DNA of 64,000 nucleotides from Corynebacterium glaucum (GTDB lineage Bacteria; Actinomycetota; Actinomycetes; Mycobacteriales; Mycobacteriaceae): NCBI RefSeq assembly GCF_030408855.1, contig NZ_CP047358.1, positions 744,001 through 808,000 of the forward strand, read 5' to 3'. Shown piece after piece: positions 51,959 to 59,878 of the stretch (position 1 is its first letter; every line of letters begins with the position of its first letter). A model generated the notes under the pieces. It made no database searches. It had not been told where the DNA came from and worked only from the letters and a program-made list of their open reading frames with translations. Made by a program: the position numbers and the translations under genes.

Positions 51959-53710
51959 ATGCGCTTCCCCACAGCGTCAGGCAGCGAAGTCCGCCAGGAA
52001 GTTTCGCGGCAACTTAGCCGGATTCCGCAGGCGCGCGGGCGGTTCTGGGCCTCGGTAGTTGTGCTCTCCATCGGCGCACTCGGCTCAATGGCGGTGCCGA
52101 TTCTGCTCGGCCGCGTCGTCGACGTCGTGCTCGCGGGTGGCGCAGACATGGTCACGCGCATCCTTTGGATCGGCGCGGGCGTGTCCATCGCGGCGGTGGT
52201 CAGCGCTGGGCTCAACGCCGTCGGGTTCTACCTGCTGTCCACAGTCGCGGAGCGAGCGATCAGCAACCTGCGCGAGGATATGGTCGATACAGCACTGCAC
52301 CTGCCCACCCACCGCGTGGAGGAGGCCGGCTCCGGGGATTTGCTGTCGCGATCGACCGATGATGTCGCCGAGTTGTCGTCGTCAATCTCTCAAACCTTGC
52401 CCGATGTCACCTCCGCGATCTTTGTGCTCAGCGCAACCGCCATCGCTCTGATCGGCCTCGATCCGTACTACGCCGTCATTCCGCTGCTGGCTGGCCCGGC
52501 GTACTTCCTCAGCTTTCGGCAGTACCTCAAGAGCGCCCCGGAGCGCTACGCCAACGAGCGCGCCTCGATGGCCGAGCGCGCGCGGCGCATGCTCGAATCC
52601 ATCCACGGCCTGGAAACGCTGCACGCGTTCTCGCGCGAAGACCGCGCGCAGGAGCGCATCGGGGAATCGTCGTGGCGAGTCGTGGAAAACGGCTACCGCG
52701 CGCGACGCACGATGATGGTGACGCAGGTGCAAATGACGATCATCGAGGCCGGCATGCTCATCGTCGGCCTTGTCATGAGCTATTTCGCCGTGCGCGGTGG
52801 CCAGCTCACGATCGGCCAGGTCACGGGCGCGATGATGATCATCATCCGCATCCGCAGGCCGATGATGGGCATTATCCACACCCTCGACACGGTCAACTCC
52901 GGCTACGCCTCGCTCGCACGCATCGTCGGCGTAGTGCACAACCCGCCCGCGCGGGTGCCGGATTGCGACGCGCCCGCACCCGCCGGCCGCGCGGAGCTGC
53001 GCGACGTCTGGTTCCGCTACGGCGACGACTGGGCTGTGCGCAACATCAACTTCACACTCCAGCCAGGCAAAAAGGTCGCGCTCGTCGGCGCTTCGGGTGC
53101 TGGCAAGTCGACGGTTGCGGCACTACTTGCAGGTTTGCGGGTCCCCGACGAGGGCCTTGTGCTTATCGACGACACCTCCGTCACCGCCCTTTCCGACTCA
53201 GAACGCGTCGCCCGCCTCGCGCTTGTATCCCAGGAAGTGCACGTGTTCTCCGGAACCTTGCGCGAAGACCTGACCATCGCCAAACCCGACGCGACAGATG
53301 CAGAGCTTGAGCAAGCGCTTGCCGACGTCGGCGCCGATTGGTTTGCAACGCTTTCCGATGGCCTCGACACCATCGTCGGCAGCCGCGGGATGCGCCTCGA
53401 ACCCGTACAAGCGCAGCAGCTCGCGCTAGCGCGCATCCACTTGCTCGACCCAGCGATTGTGCTCATGGACGAGGCCACCGCTGAAGCCGGATCCGCCGGC
53501 GCAGGCGCACTCGAAGACGCAGCCCGCGTGGTTACCTCGGGCCGGTCCTCGGTGGTCATCGCGCACCGCTTGGACCAGGCGGCGGAAGCGGACCTCATCC
53601 TCGTGATGGACGCTGGCGAGATAGTCGAGCGCGGCACCCACGCTGAACTCCTCGACCAAGGCGGCCGCTATGCGCAGCTCTGGTCAGCGTGGTCTCGTGG
53701 CCGGGCCTAG
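51959..53710 (+). CDS. ABC exporter half-transporter with intact Walker motifs
   Basis: 583 residues. Membrane domain (about 25-330) plus NBD with Walker A VALVGASGAGKSTVAALLAG, Q-loop LVSQEVHVFSGTLRED, Walker B IVLMDEATAEAG and H-loop VVIAHRLDQAAEAD. The signature LSGGQ is replaced by LEPVQAQQLALARIHL. The gene begins 1 nt after the first half-transporter's stop, so they form a heterodimer. Together they have one complete ATP site (this Walker set plus the partner's LSGGQ). The substrate is unknown; probably a drug, lipid or siderophore. Confidence 0.88.
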   Translation: MRFPTASGSEVRQEVSRQLSRIPQARGRFWASVVVLSIGALGSMAVPILLGRVVDVVLAGGADMVTRILWIGAGVSIAAVVSAGLNAVGFYLLSTVAERAISNLREDMVDTALHLPTHRVEEAGSGDLLSRSTDDVAELSSSISQTLPDVTSAIFVLSATAIALIGLDPYYAVIPLLAGPAYFLSFRQYLKSAPERYANERASMAERARRMLESIHGLETLHAFSREDRAQERIGESSWRVVENGYRARRTMMVTQVQMTIIEAGMLIVGLVMSYFAVRGGQLTIGQVTGAMMIIIRIRRPMMGIIHTLDTVNSGYASLARIVGVVHNPPARVPDCDAPAPAGRAELRDVWFRYGDDWAVRNINFTLQPGKKVALVGASGAGKSTVAALLAGLRVPDEGLVLIDDTSVTALSDSERVARLALVSQEVHVFSGTLREDLTIAKPDATDAELEQALADVGADWFATLSDGLDTIVGSRGMRLEPVQAQQLALARIHLLDPAIVLMDEATAEAGSAGAGALEDAARVVTSGRSSVVIAHRLDQAAEADLILVMDAGEIVERGTHAELLDQGGRYAQLWSAWSRGRA

Positions 53711-53969
53711 CTTCGGCCGCGAACGCGAGGTCGGGGAATGCGTCTGCCATCCAAGTGCGAATCCAGGCGCGAAATCATCTGCGAGATTGTAGAAGGGTCG
53801 GGGTGCCGGGGGTATAAAACCGCAGGTCGGTTCGAGCGCGATTGCGTACCCTTCTACATCCACATTGTTGACTTGTGTAGTTGAAAGGAAAATCACATTG
53901 GAGTGAGTCTGAGACCTTATTAACGTGGGTGGTGAACCTTGAATATTTGAATATGGAGGAGGAACCACC

Positions 53970-55520
53970 GTGACTACAAAAGTCAACGGCGGCGCCGGTG
54001 GCGCCAGAGTGCCAGATGCCGACGCTAAAGCCGACGGCCAAACCGCCGCAGCGCAAGCGCCAAAGGAACGCACCACCGGTCAGAACATCGCATTCGTCCT
54101 CGCGTTCGTCGCCCTGATTGCGGTGCTGCTCGTCCCGATTCCCGGCCTCGACGCGACTGGCCAGATCGCGCTGGCAATGCTCGCATTTGCCGTCATCATG
54201 TGGGTCTCCGAGGCGGTGTCCTACCCGGTCAGTGCGGTGATGATCGTTGGCCTCATTTCGATCTTGCTCACGTTCGCGCCCGACCCGGAAAACCCTGGTC
54301 AAATGGTGGGGTCGAAGACGGCGTTGTCCACCGCGATGACAGGATTCTCGTCATCGGCGGTCGCGCTGGTGGCTGCGGCGCTTGCGCTCGCCACTGCGAT
54401 GCAGGCGACCGGGTTGCACCGTCGCTTGGCGCTCTACATTCTCAAGATCTCGGGCGAGAAGGTCTCCAACATCGTCATCGGCGCGATCGTGATCTCGATT
54501 GTGCTGGCGTTCTTCGTGCCGTCGGCAACCGCGCGCGCTGGTGCCGTTGTACCGATTCTGATCGGCATGGTCGCCGCGTTCGGGCTACCCACGGACTCGA
54601 AACTCGGAGCGCTGCTGGTGATCACCGCAACGCAGGCGGTCTCGATTTGGAACGTCGGCATCAAAACCGCCGCGGCGCAAAACCTCGTTGCCATCGGCTT
54701 CATCGAGGACCAGATGGGCCAGTCCGTCTCCTGGGGTCAGTGGCTCATGTGGGCGGCACCCTGGTCCATCCTCATGTCGATTGCCCTCTACTTCATCATG
54801 CGGTGGGCGATTAAGGCGGAAACTGATTCGATTACTGGCGGTAAAGAGCTCGTCGAAAAGCAAATTTCGGAGATGGGCCCGATGACTGGTGCCGAGAAGC
54901 GACTGACCGCGATCGCTGTGTCCCTGCTGCTGTTCTGGGCGACCGAGGATGTGCTTCACCCGATTAGCTCGTCGGTGATCACCATCGTCGCAGTGGGCGT
55001 CATGCTCATGCCGGGGATTGGTGTGATGACGTGGAAGTATGCGCAGGAGAAGATCAACTGGGGCACGCTGGTCGTGTTCGCTGCTGGCATCTCACTCGGC
55101 ACGTTCCTCCTGAACACTGGCGCGGCGACCTGGCTCTCCGAGGTGACGTTCGGTGCGCTGGGCCTGGCGGGGATGCCAATGCTGGCGACGATTGCGATTG
55201 TCTCGCTGTTCAACATCGTCATCCACCTCGGCTTCGCCTCGGCGACTTCGCTCGCGTCTGCGCTGATTCCGGTGTTCATCGCGCTCGCCGCGACCCTGGA
55301 TGCGCCGAACGGCGGCCTCGGCTTCGTGATCATCCAGCAGTTTGTGATCTGCTTCGGCTTCCTACTTCCGGTTTCCGCGCCGCAGAATATGCTGGCGTAC
55401 GGCACCGGCGCGTTCACCCCGCAGCAGTTCCTACGTACCGGTATTCCGTTGACGGTGGTCGGCTACCTGCTGATCCTGCTGCTGTCGGCGACGTACTGGA
55501 ACTGGATCGGCCTGGTTTAA
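53970..55520 (+). CDS. DASS/SLC13 family anion (dicarboxylate) transporter
   Basis: 516 residues from a GTG with GGAGGAGG a few nt before it. After a hydrophilic Ala/Lys-rich N-terminus come about 12 membrane segments. The DASS signature is near the C-terminus: ICFGFLLPVSAPQNMLAYGT, followed by QFLRTGIPLTVVGYLLI. A first repeat occurs at SATARAGAVVPILIG. It probably imports C4-dicarboxylates, citrate or sulfate with Na+ (compare C. glutamicum DccT). The 259 bp upstream hold no gene I can support. Confidence 0.87.
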   Translation: MTTKVNGGAGGARVPDADAKADGQTAAAQAPKERTTGQNIAFVLAFVALIAVLLVPIPGLDATGQIALAMLAFAVIMWVSEAVSYPVSAVMIVGLISILLTFAPDPENPGQMVGSKTALSTAMTGFSSSAVALVAAALALATAMQATGLHRRLALYILKISGEKVSNIVIGAIVISIVLAFFVPSATARAGAVVPILIGMVAAFGLPTDSKLGALLVITATQAVSIWNVGIKTAAAQNLVAIGFIEDQMGQSVSWGQWLMWAAPWSILMSIALYFIMRWAIKAETDSITGGKELVEKQISEMGPMTGAEKRLTAIAVSLLLFWATEDVLHPISSSVITIVAVGVMLMPGIGVMTWKYAQEKINWGTLVVFAAGISLGTFLLNTGAATWLSEVTFGALGLAGMPMLATIAIVSLFNIVIHLGFASATSLASALIPVFIALAATLDAPNGGLGFVIIQQFVICFGFLLPVSAPQNMLAYGTGAFTPQQFLRTGIPLTVVGYLLILLLSATYWNWIGLV

Positions 55521-55532
55521 GTCGCTCCGAGG

Positions 55533-55934
55533 TTATTGCAGCACGAGCCCCACGTGAATTGTGGTGAGCTCGTGCTCGCCTGGCCCGGCGGGGAGCGCTT
55601 GCAGCTCCGCAGCGGCGGCGGGGGAGACCGGAATGATCCACCCCTGCTTCGGGTCCAGCACCGGAGCCGACGCCGCGTGCGAAGGCACAAACGTCACCGG
55701 GCGCTGGCCCTCGGCGGCAAGCTGCAGGGGCCCGCGAAGGGCACGTAGCTCCTCCAGCGCTTGGGGGGTAGTGGTGATAATCACCAGCTTCTCATCGGTG
55801 TCAGGGGAGAGGTTCGCAGTGTGCACGAGCAATTGCTTAACGACGACGCGCTCATACCGCCTAGGCAACTCGACAAGGCCCGACGCAGTATCGCCGCCAC
55901 CGAAAACGCCCCGCACACGGTCCATAAAACCCAT
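55533..55934 (-). CDS. Conserved hypothetical protein
   Basis: 133 residues beginning MGFMDRVRGVFGGGDTASGL. It is predicted soluble and compact with alternating strand-like segments (RRYERVVVKQLLVHTANLSP, EKLVIITTTPQALEELRALR). No known domain. The start at 55934 is 7 nt after TACACT (minus strand, 55942-55947), so it is leaderless. It is convergent with the DASS gene and divergent from the DUF2200 gene. Confidence 0.7.
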   Translation of the reverse strand: MGFMDRVRGVFGGGDTASGLVELPRRYERVVVKQLLVHTANLSPDTDEKLVIITTTPQALEELRALRGPLQLAAEGQRPVTFVPSHAASAPVLDPKQGWIIPVSPAAAAELQALPAGPGEHELTTIHVGLVLQ

Positions 55935-55941
55935 GGCCGAA

Positions 55942-55951
55942 AGTGTAGCGT
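55942..55951. promoter_or_regulatory. Overlapping divergent -10 elements
   Basis: TACACT for the minus-strand gene (55942-55947) and TAGCGT for the plus-strand gene (55946-55951) overlap by 2 bp. Each is 7 nt from its start codon, so RNA polymerase cannot occupy both. Confidence 0.55.
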
Positions 55952-55958
55952 TCGAAGC

Positions 55959-56312
55959 ATGACTGACCCGAAGCTCGAGCGCGTCTTTTCCTACCCATTC
56001 GGCGACATTTACAACAACTACGTCGCCAAAGTTGAGCGCACGAATCGCACCCGCGGCGAGCTCGACGACGTCCTCGGGTGGTTCACCGGGTTGAGCCCGG
56101 ATCAGCTCGCGGCGGCAGGGGAGCAGACGCTTCGCGAGTTCTTCGAGCACACCGCCCAGCTGCCCGCTAGCGCGGAGCTCATCACCGGCAGCGTCTGCGG
56201 GGTCAAGGTCCAGGAGGTCGACGACCCGCTGATGCGCAAGATCCGCATGATGGACAAGCTTGTCGACGAACTTGCGAAGGGCAAGGCCTTGGAGAAGGTG
56301 AAACGGGGATGA
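55959..56312 (+). CDS. DUF2200 domain protein
   Basis: 117 residues. Matches DUF2200 in length and pattern: ERVFSYPFGDIYNNYVAKVE, then RGELDDVLGWFTGLSPDQL, and a C-terminal VQEVDDPLMRKIRMMDKLVD. Soluble, function unknown. TAGCGT 7 nt before the ATG (leaderless). The stop overlaps the start of the YihY gene (ATGA). Confidence 0.85.
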   Translation: MTDPKLERVFSYPFGDIYNNYVAKVERTNRTRGELDDVLGWFTGLSPDQLAAAGEQTLREFFEHTAQLPASAELITGSVCGVKVQEVDDPLMRKIRMMDKLVDELAKGKALEKVKRG

Positions 56313-57463
56313 CGCAGGACGTCGATAAGCACGAGCTTGCTCAGGGAACCTCCCACCGTGCGCAAATGATCCTGCCGTATGGAACGGGGGAGCTGCGCGT
56401 GGCGCAGCCGCGCGAGGAGGAGCCGCTGCGGCGCGGCAACCGGCTCACTAAGCCCGGGTGGAAGTTGGTGCTGAAGCGCTGCGTGATCGACTGGGGTCCC
56501 GACGCAATGGTGGACCGCGGGGCAACGCTGACTTACTACACCGTGCTTTCGATGGCGCCGATGCTCTTGGCTGCGTACTCCATCATCACCTTGTTGCTGC
56601 CGCGTGATGAGGCGGCGGCCGAGTCGCTGATCACTGGCTTGGTCACGGAATATGTCCCGGCCGAGCTGCAGGAGCAGGCGCTGGAACTCGTGCTCAACAT
56701 CATCGGTACGCCGGCGCAGTCCACGATTGCGTTGACGATCTCTGTGATTATTTCCCTTTTGTCGGCTTCCGCCTATGTCCGCTCGTTCTCGCGCAACGCG
56801 AACCTGATTTACGGGCGCACCGAGGGCCGCAACATCGTGATCACGTGGCTGACCATGTGGTTGATCACGCTGGTGATGGTAGTTGGCGCAGTGCTCATTC
56901 TCATGGGCATGTTCCTTACCGAGTCCATCGTCACTGCCGTTCTTGGTCCACTCGCCGCGCCTCTCAAGCTCGAGGACACGCTGGAGTACCTCACCTCGAT
57001 CTTCTTGCCGGTGTGGGCGTACGCGCGCGTGCCTGTCATTATCGTTGCTGCAATCGCGCTGATTTCGGTGCTGTACTTCCTCGCCCCGAATGTCAAACCC
57101 GGGCGGTTCCGGTTGCTCACCGTTGGTTCGACGCTCGCTCTGGTCGTCATTGCAACCATCTGGAGTCTGTTCAGTTGGTACCTGTCCGCGATCGGTGTGC
57201 GTTCGCCCTACGGTGCGTTCGGTACCGTCTTGGCTGTACTCGGCCTGCTGTGGGTGATGAACATCGTGCTGCTCGAGGGGGTCAAGATCGACGCCGAGAT
57301 CTTGCGCGCGAAGGAGCTCCAGGCCGGGCTCGATTCTGGGCACCTCATCCAGGCCCCGCCGCGTTCCAACGATGGGGCCAAGTGGCGGCTGCAGACGCTG
57401 GCGTGGGCGGACAAGACAGTGGCCGAAATTCAGGCCCGACGCCAAGATGAAGAACGCGAGTAG
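56309..57463 (+). CDS. YihY/BrkB-family inner-membrane protein
   Basis: 384 residues with about six membrane segments. YihY (formerly RNase BN/BrkB) pattern: DRGATLTYYTVLSMAPMLLA, AYSIITLLLP, then YFLAPNVKPGRFRLLTVGST and LAVLGLLWVMNIVLLEGVKI. Cytoplasmic ends are hydrophilic. The family has no agreed function; some members are linked to virulence or complement resistance. It is translationally coupled to DUF2200. Confidence 0.88.
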   Translation: MTQDVDKHELAQGTSHRAQMILPYGTGELRVAQPREEEPLRRGNRLTKPGWKLVLKRCVIDWGPDAMVDRGATLTYYTVLSMAPMLLAAYSIITLLLPRDEAAAESLITGLVTEYVPAELQEQALELVLNIIGTPAQSTIALTISVIISLLSASAYVRSFSRNANLIYGRTEGRNIVITWLTMWLITLVMVVGAVLILMGMFLTESIVTAVLGPLAAPLKLEDTLEYLTSIFLPVWAYARVPVIIVAAIALISVLYFLAPNVKPGRFRLLTVGSTLALVVIATIWSLFSWYLSAIGVRSPYGAFGTVLAVLGLLWVMNIVLLEGVKIDAEILRAKELQAGLDSGHLIQAPPRSNDGAKWRLQTLAWADKTVAEIQARRQDEERE

Positions 57464-57473
57464 CCTGGCCGCT

Positions 57474-58358
57474 ATGGCACTTATTGATCCCCGTACCAAG
57501 TACCCTTCCGAATTCGACAAGGAAGACCGCCAAAAGGATCCCGGTCTCGACGAGAAAATGACCACCGAGCCGGACCTTGGCCAGAGCACCTACAAGGGCT
57601 CCGGCAAGCTCCAGGGCCGTCGAGCACTGATCACCGGCGGCGACTCCGGCATTGGCGCGGCGACCGCGATTGCGTTCGCGCGCGAAGGTGCTGACGTGGC
57701 CATCGCCTACTTGCCAAAAGAGCAGGAAGACGCCGAGCGCATTCTTTCCGCCATCGAGGACGCTGGCCAGAAAGCTGTCGGTATTCCGGGTGACTTGCGC
57801 GAGCGCTCCGTGTGCGAGGAGACGGTGCAAAAGGCCGTCGATGAGCTTGGCGGTCTCGACATCTTGGTGAACAACGCGTCGCGCCAGGTGTGGAACGATG
57901 GCGTGCTCGAGATTTCCGACGAGGATTTCGACGCCACGATGAAGACCAACATCTACTCCGCATTCCGCGTGACCAAGGCGGCTGTGCCGCACATGCCGCC
58001 GGGGTCGTCGATTATCTTCTCCACCTCGATCCAGGCGTACGACCCGTCGAAGGAACTGCTTGATTACGCAATGACCAAGGCGGCCTTCAACAACTTCGCC
58101 AAGGGACTGTCCGGTGAGCTGCTTCCGTCGAAGGGCATTCGCGTCAACGCGGTGGCACCGGGCCCGATCTGGACCGTGATCCAGCCGGCCGAGGGCCAGC
58201 CGGAGGAAGTGGTGGACAACTTCGGTAAGGGCTCCGACATGGGTCGTCCGGGCCAGCCGGCGGAGCTCGCCGGGGCGTACGTGTTCCTCGCCTCCGAGGA
58301 TGCGTCCTACGTATCGGGGGAGACGCTGGCAGTCACCGGCGGCGCACTTACGCCGTAG
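57474..58358 (+). CDS. Short-chain dehydrogenase/reductase (YghA/Gsp39-like)
   Basis: 294 residues. An N-terminal extension (about 45 residues) is followed by the cofactor motif ALITGGDSGIGAATAIAF, DILVNNASRQV, and the catalytic Ser, Tyr and Lys in FSTSIQAYDPSKELLDYAMT with K following. The C-terminus ends YVSGETLAVTGGALTP. This subgroup is often general-stress-induced and of unknown substrate. TAGCCT lies 7 nt before the ATG at 57474; the upstream in-frame Met at 57447 lies inside yihY. Confidence 0.9.
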   Translation: MALIDPRTKYPSEFDKEDRQKDPGLDEKMTTEPDLGQSTYKGSGKLQGRRALITGGDSGIGAATAIAFAREGADVAIAYLPKEQEDAERILSAIEDAGQKAVGIPGDLRERSVCEETVQKAVDELGGLDILVNNASRQVWNDGVLEISDEDFDATMKTNIYSAFRVTKAAVPHMPPGSSIIFSTSIQAYDPSKELLDYAMTKAAFNNFAKGLSGELLPSKGIRVNAVAPGPIWTVIQPAEGQPEEVVDNFGKGSDMGRPGQPAELAGAYVFLASEDASYVSGETLAVTGGALTP

Positions 58359-58359
58359 A

Positions 58360-58497
58360 CGGAGCGAGCATTCCGTTTTTGTGCGAACAAGTTAATGTTC
58401 CTCACGGAACCAGCCCGGATCGGAACGAACGCTCTGTTTTTTAGCGGTTTATAGCTATACTGCGACGCAGGCTTGCCTAAACGGAGTGAGCGTTCCG
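58360..58497. promoter_or_regulatory. hipBA promoter with repeated operator
   Basis: Three copies of a 16-bp element related to CGGAGTGAGCGTTCCG: 58360-58375 (two mismatches), 58421-58436 (inverted, more divergent) and 58482-58497. A further GTTCC-TCAC-GGAAC palindrome lies at 58397-58410. The -10 TATACT is at 58456-58461. The second copy sits at the -35 region and the third just after the transcription start. Confidence 0.7.
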
Positions 58498-58517
58498 ATG
58501 GAAGTGAGTGGCTCGAT

Positions 58518-58733
58518 ATGGATGTGACGGAGCTGGGTGAGTTCGTCCGAATAAACCGCAAAGATAAGGGCCTGACGCAACAAGACCTTGCCGACCTCTC
58601 AGGTGTCTCAGACCGGTTTGTACGAGAAATGGAAAAAGGCAAACCTTCAGCCGAGATCGGCAAGGTGATCGCGGTGCTTACAACTCTTGGATTTGATCTC
58701 GAGCCCGTCATCCACCGGGGAGTCCTATCGTGA
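58518..58733 (+). CDS. hipB: HipB-like antitoxin (XRE-type helix-turn-helix)
   Basis: 71 residues. Cro/CI helix-turn-helix: ELGEFVRINRKDKGLTQQDL, ADLSGVSDRFVREMEKGKPS. It would neutralise HipA and repress the operon through the three repeats upstream. The start is taken as ATG 58518 with GGAAGTGAG upstream; the frame also extends to a TTG at 58473. Its stop overlaps the hipA start (GTGA). Confidence 0.88.
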   Translation: MDVTELGEFVRINRKDKGLTQQDLADLSGVSDRFVREMEKGKPSAEIGKVIAVLTTLGFDLEPVIHRGVLS

Positions 58734-59878
58734 TTGCAGCCGATGTCTATCGGAATGAGGAGCTCGTCGGCCACCTCGCAAAATCCGAGGGGGGCATTGT
58801 TGAATTTCGGTATCTCGAATCCGCCAAGAGCCCTGTTGCGACAACGTTGCCTCTCGACGGTGGACACTACATCGGCGTGGCCGGAGCGCTTCCGGCGTTC
58901 TTCACCAACCTGCTTCCTGAGGGCAGGAGGCTATCTGCCCTTAAACGACAGGTGAAAGCTTCGCTTGACGACGAACTAGCGCTGCTAATCGCCGTTGGCG
59001 CAGACACGATCGGCGACGTCCAGGTTATACCTCACGGGGAAGAGCCCATTGGTGCGCCAGCGATGATTGACCTGGGCGGCGAATTGGACTTCAGCAAAGC
59101 CCTGTCCGACTCCGGTATCCCTGATCCGGTGGCGGTTCCGGGTGTGCAGGATAAGGCCTCGGCGCGCATCATTGCGGCACCGGTGGCGGGAGCCGGAAAT
59201 GAGTTCATACTTAAGGTCTCCCCGCCAGAGTTTCCGAAACTCGTTGAGAATGAGGCCGCGTGCTTCGACATTGCACGCGGGACAGGGTTTCCACTAGCCG
59301 AAACGCAACTGCTCCATGACGTGCATGGGCGCCCCGGTTTGCTAGTCACTCGCTTTGACCGGGAGGGAAAACGACGCCTCCACATGGAGGATGCTGCGCA
59401 GATCATGGGTCTTTACCCGAGTGCGAAGTATGACCCGCCCATGGAAGATGTCGTTGAGGCATTGAAATCGGTGAGTGCGTCGCCTGTGCTCACTGCGCGC
59501 TCCGTTGCATTCCAGGTTGCTTTGGCTTGGCTTACCGGCAACGGCGATCTTCACGCGAAGAATGTCTCGTTGATCTGGCACAACGGAGCAGCGGAACCCG
59601 CGCCGATCTACGACATTCCCTCGACTGTCCCGTATGGCGATACGACGATGGCTCTGGAGCTACAAGGGAGAAACGACAACATCAGCGCGAAAATCTTCCG
59701 TGCATTTTGTGCAGAGATTGGGCTACCACAAAGAGCTGCGGAACGCGTGATGGAGTTGGCTCTCAAGACGACCGAGGATGCGCCCGAGCGCATAATTAAC
59801 GCCACAGAATTCGACCCGCGCCGGGTCCGCGACCTCCGTCGAATTCTGGATCGGCGTCGCCGCCTCTGGCTAGGATGA
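58730..59878 (+). CDS. hipA: HipA-like Ser/Thr kinase toxin
   Basis: 382 residues from a GTG overlapping hipB. An N-terminal HipA_N domain (about 1-100) is followed by the kinase core: ILKVSPPEFPKLVENEAACF, the catalytic loop LTGNGDLHAKNVSL (Asp and Asn), and APIYDIPSTVPY for the metal-binding loop. E. coli HipA phosphorylates glutamyl-tRNA synthetase and causes persistence. Target here unknown. It is probably functional: no frameshift or missing motif is seen. Confidence 0.9.
   Translation: MIAADVYRNEELVGHLAKSEGGIVEFRYLESAKSPVATTLPLDGGHYIGVAGALPAFFTNLLPEGRRLSALKRQVKASLDDELALLIAVGADTIGDVQVIPHGEEPIGAPAMIDLGGELDFSKALSDSGIPDPVAVPGVQDKASARIIAAPVAGAGNEFILKVSPPEFPKLVENEAACFDIARGTGFPLAETQLLHDVHGRPGLLVTRFDREGKRRLHMEDAAQIMGLYPSAKYDPPMEDVVEALKSVSASPVLTARSVAFQVALAWLTGNGDLHAKNVSLIWHNGAAEPAPIYDIPSTVPYGDTTMALELQGRNDNISAKIFRAFCAEIGLPQRAAERVMELALKTTEDAPERIINATEFDPRRVRDLRRILDRRRRLWLG

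Noticed and set aside
53684..54076. Minus-strand frame in the gap between the ABC exporter and the DASS gene
   Set aside because: No start signal, no homology pattern, and it overlaps the DASS promoter and ribosome-binding site.
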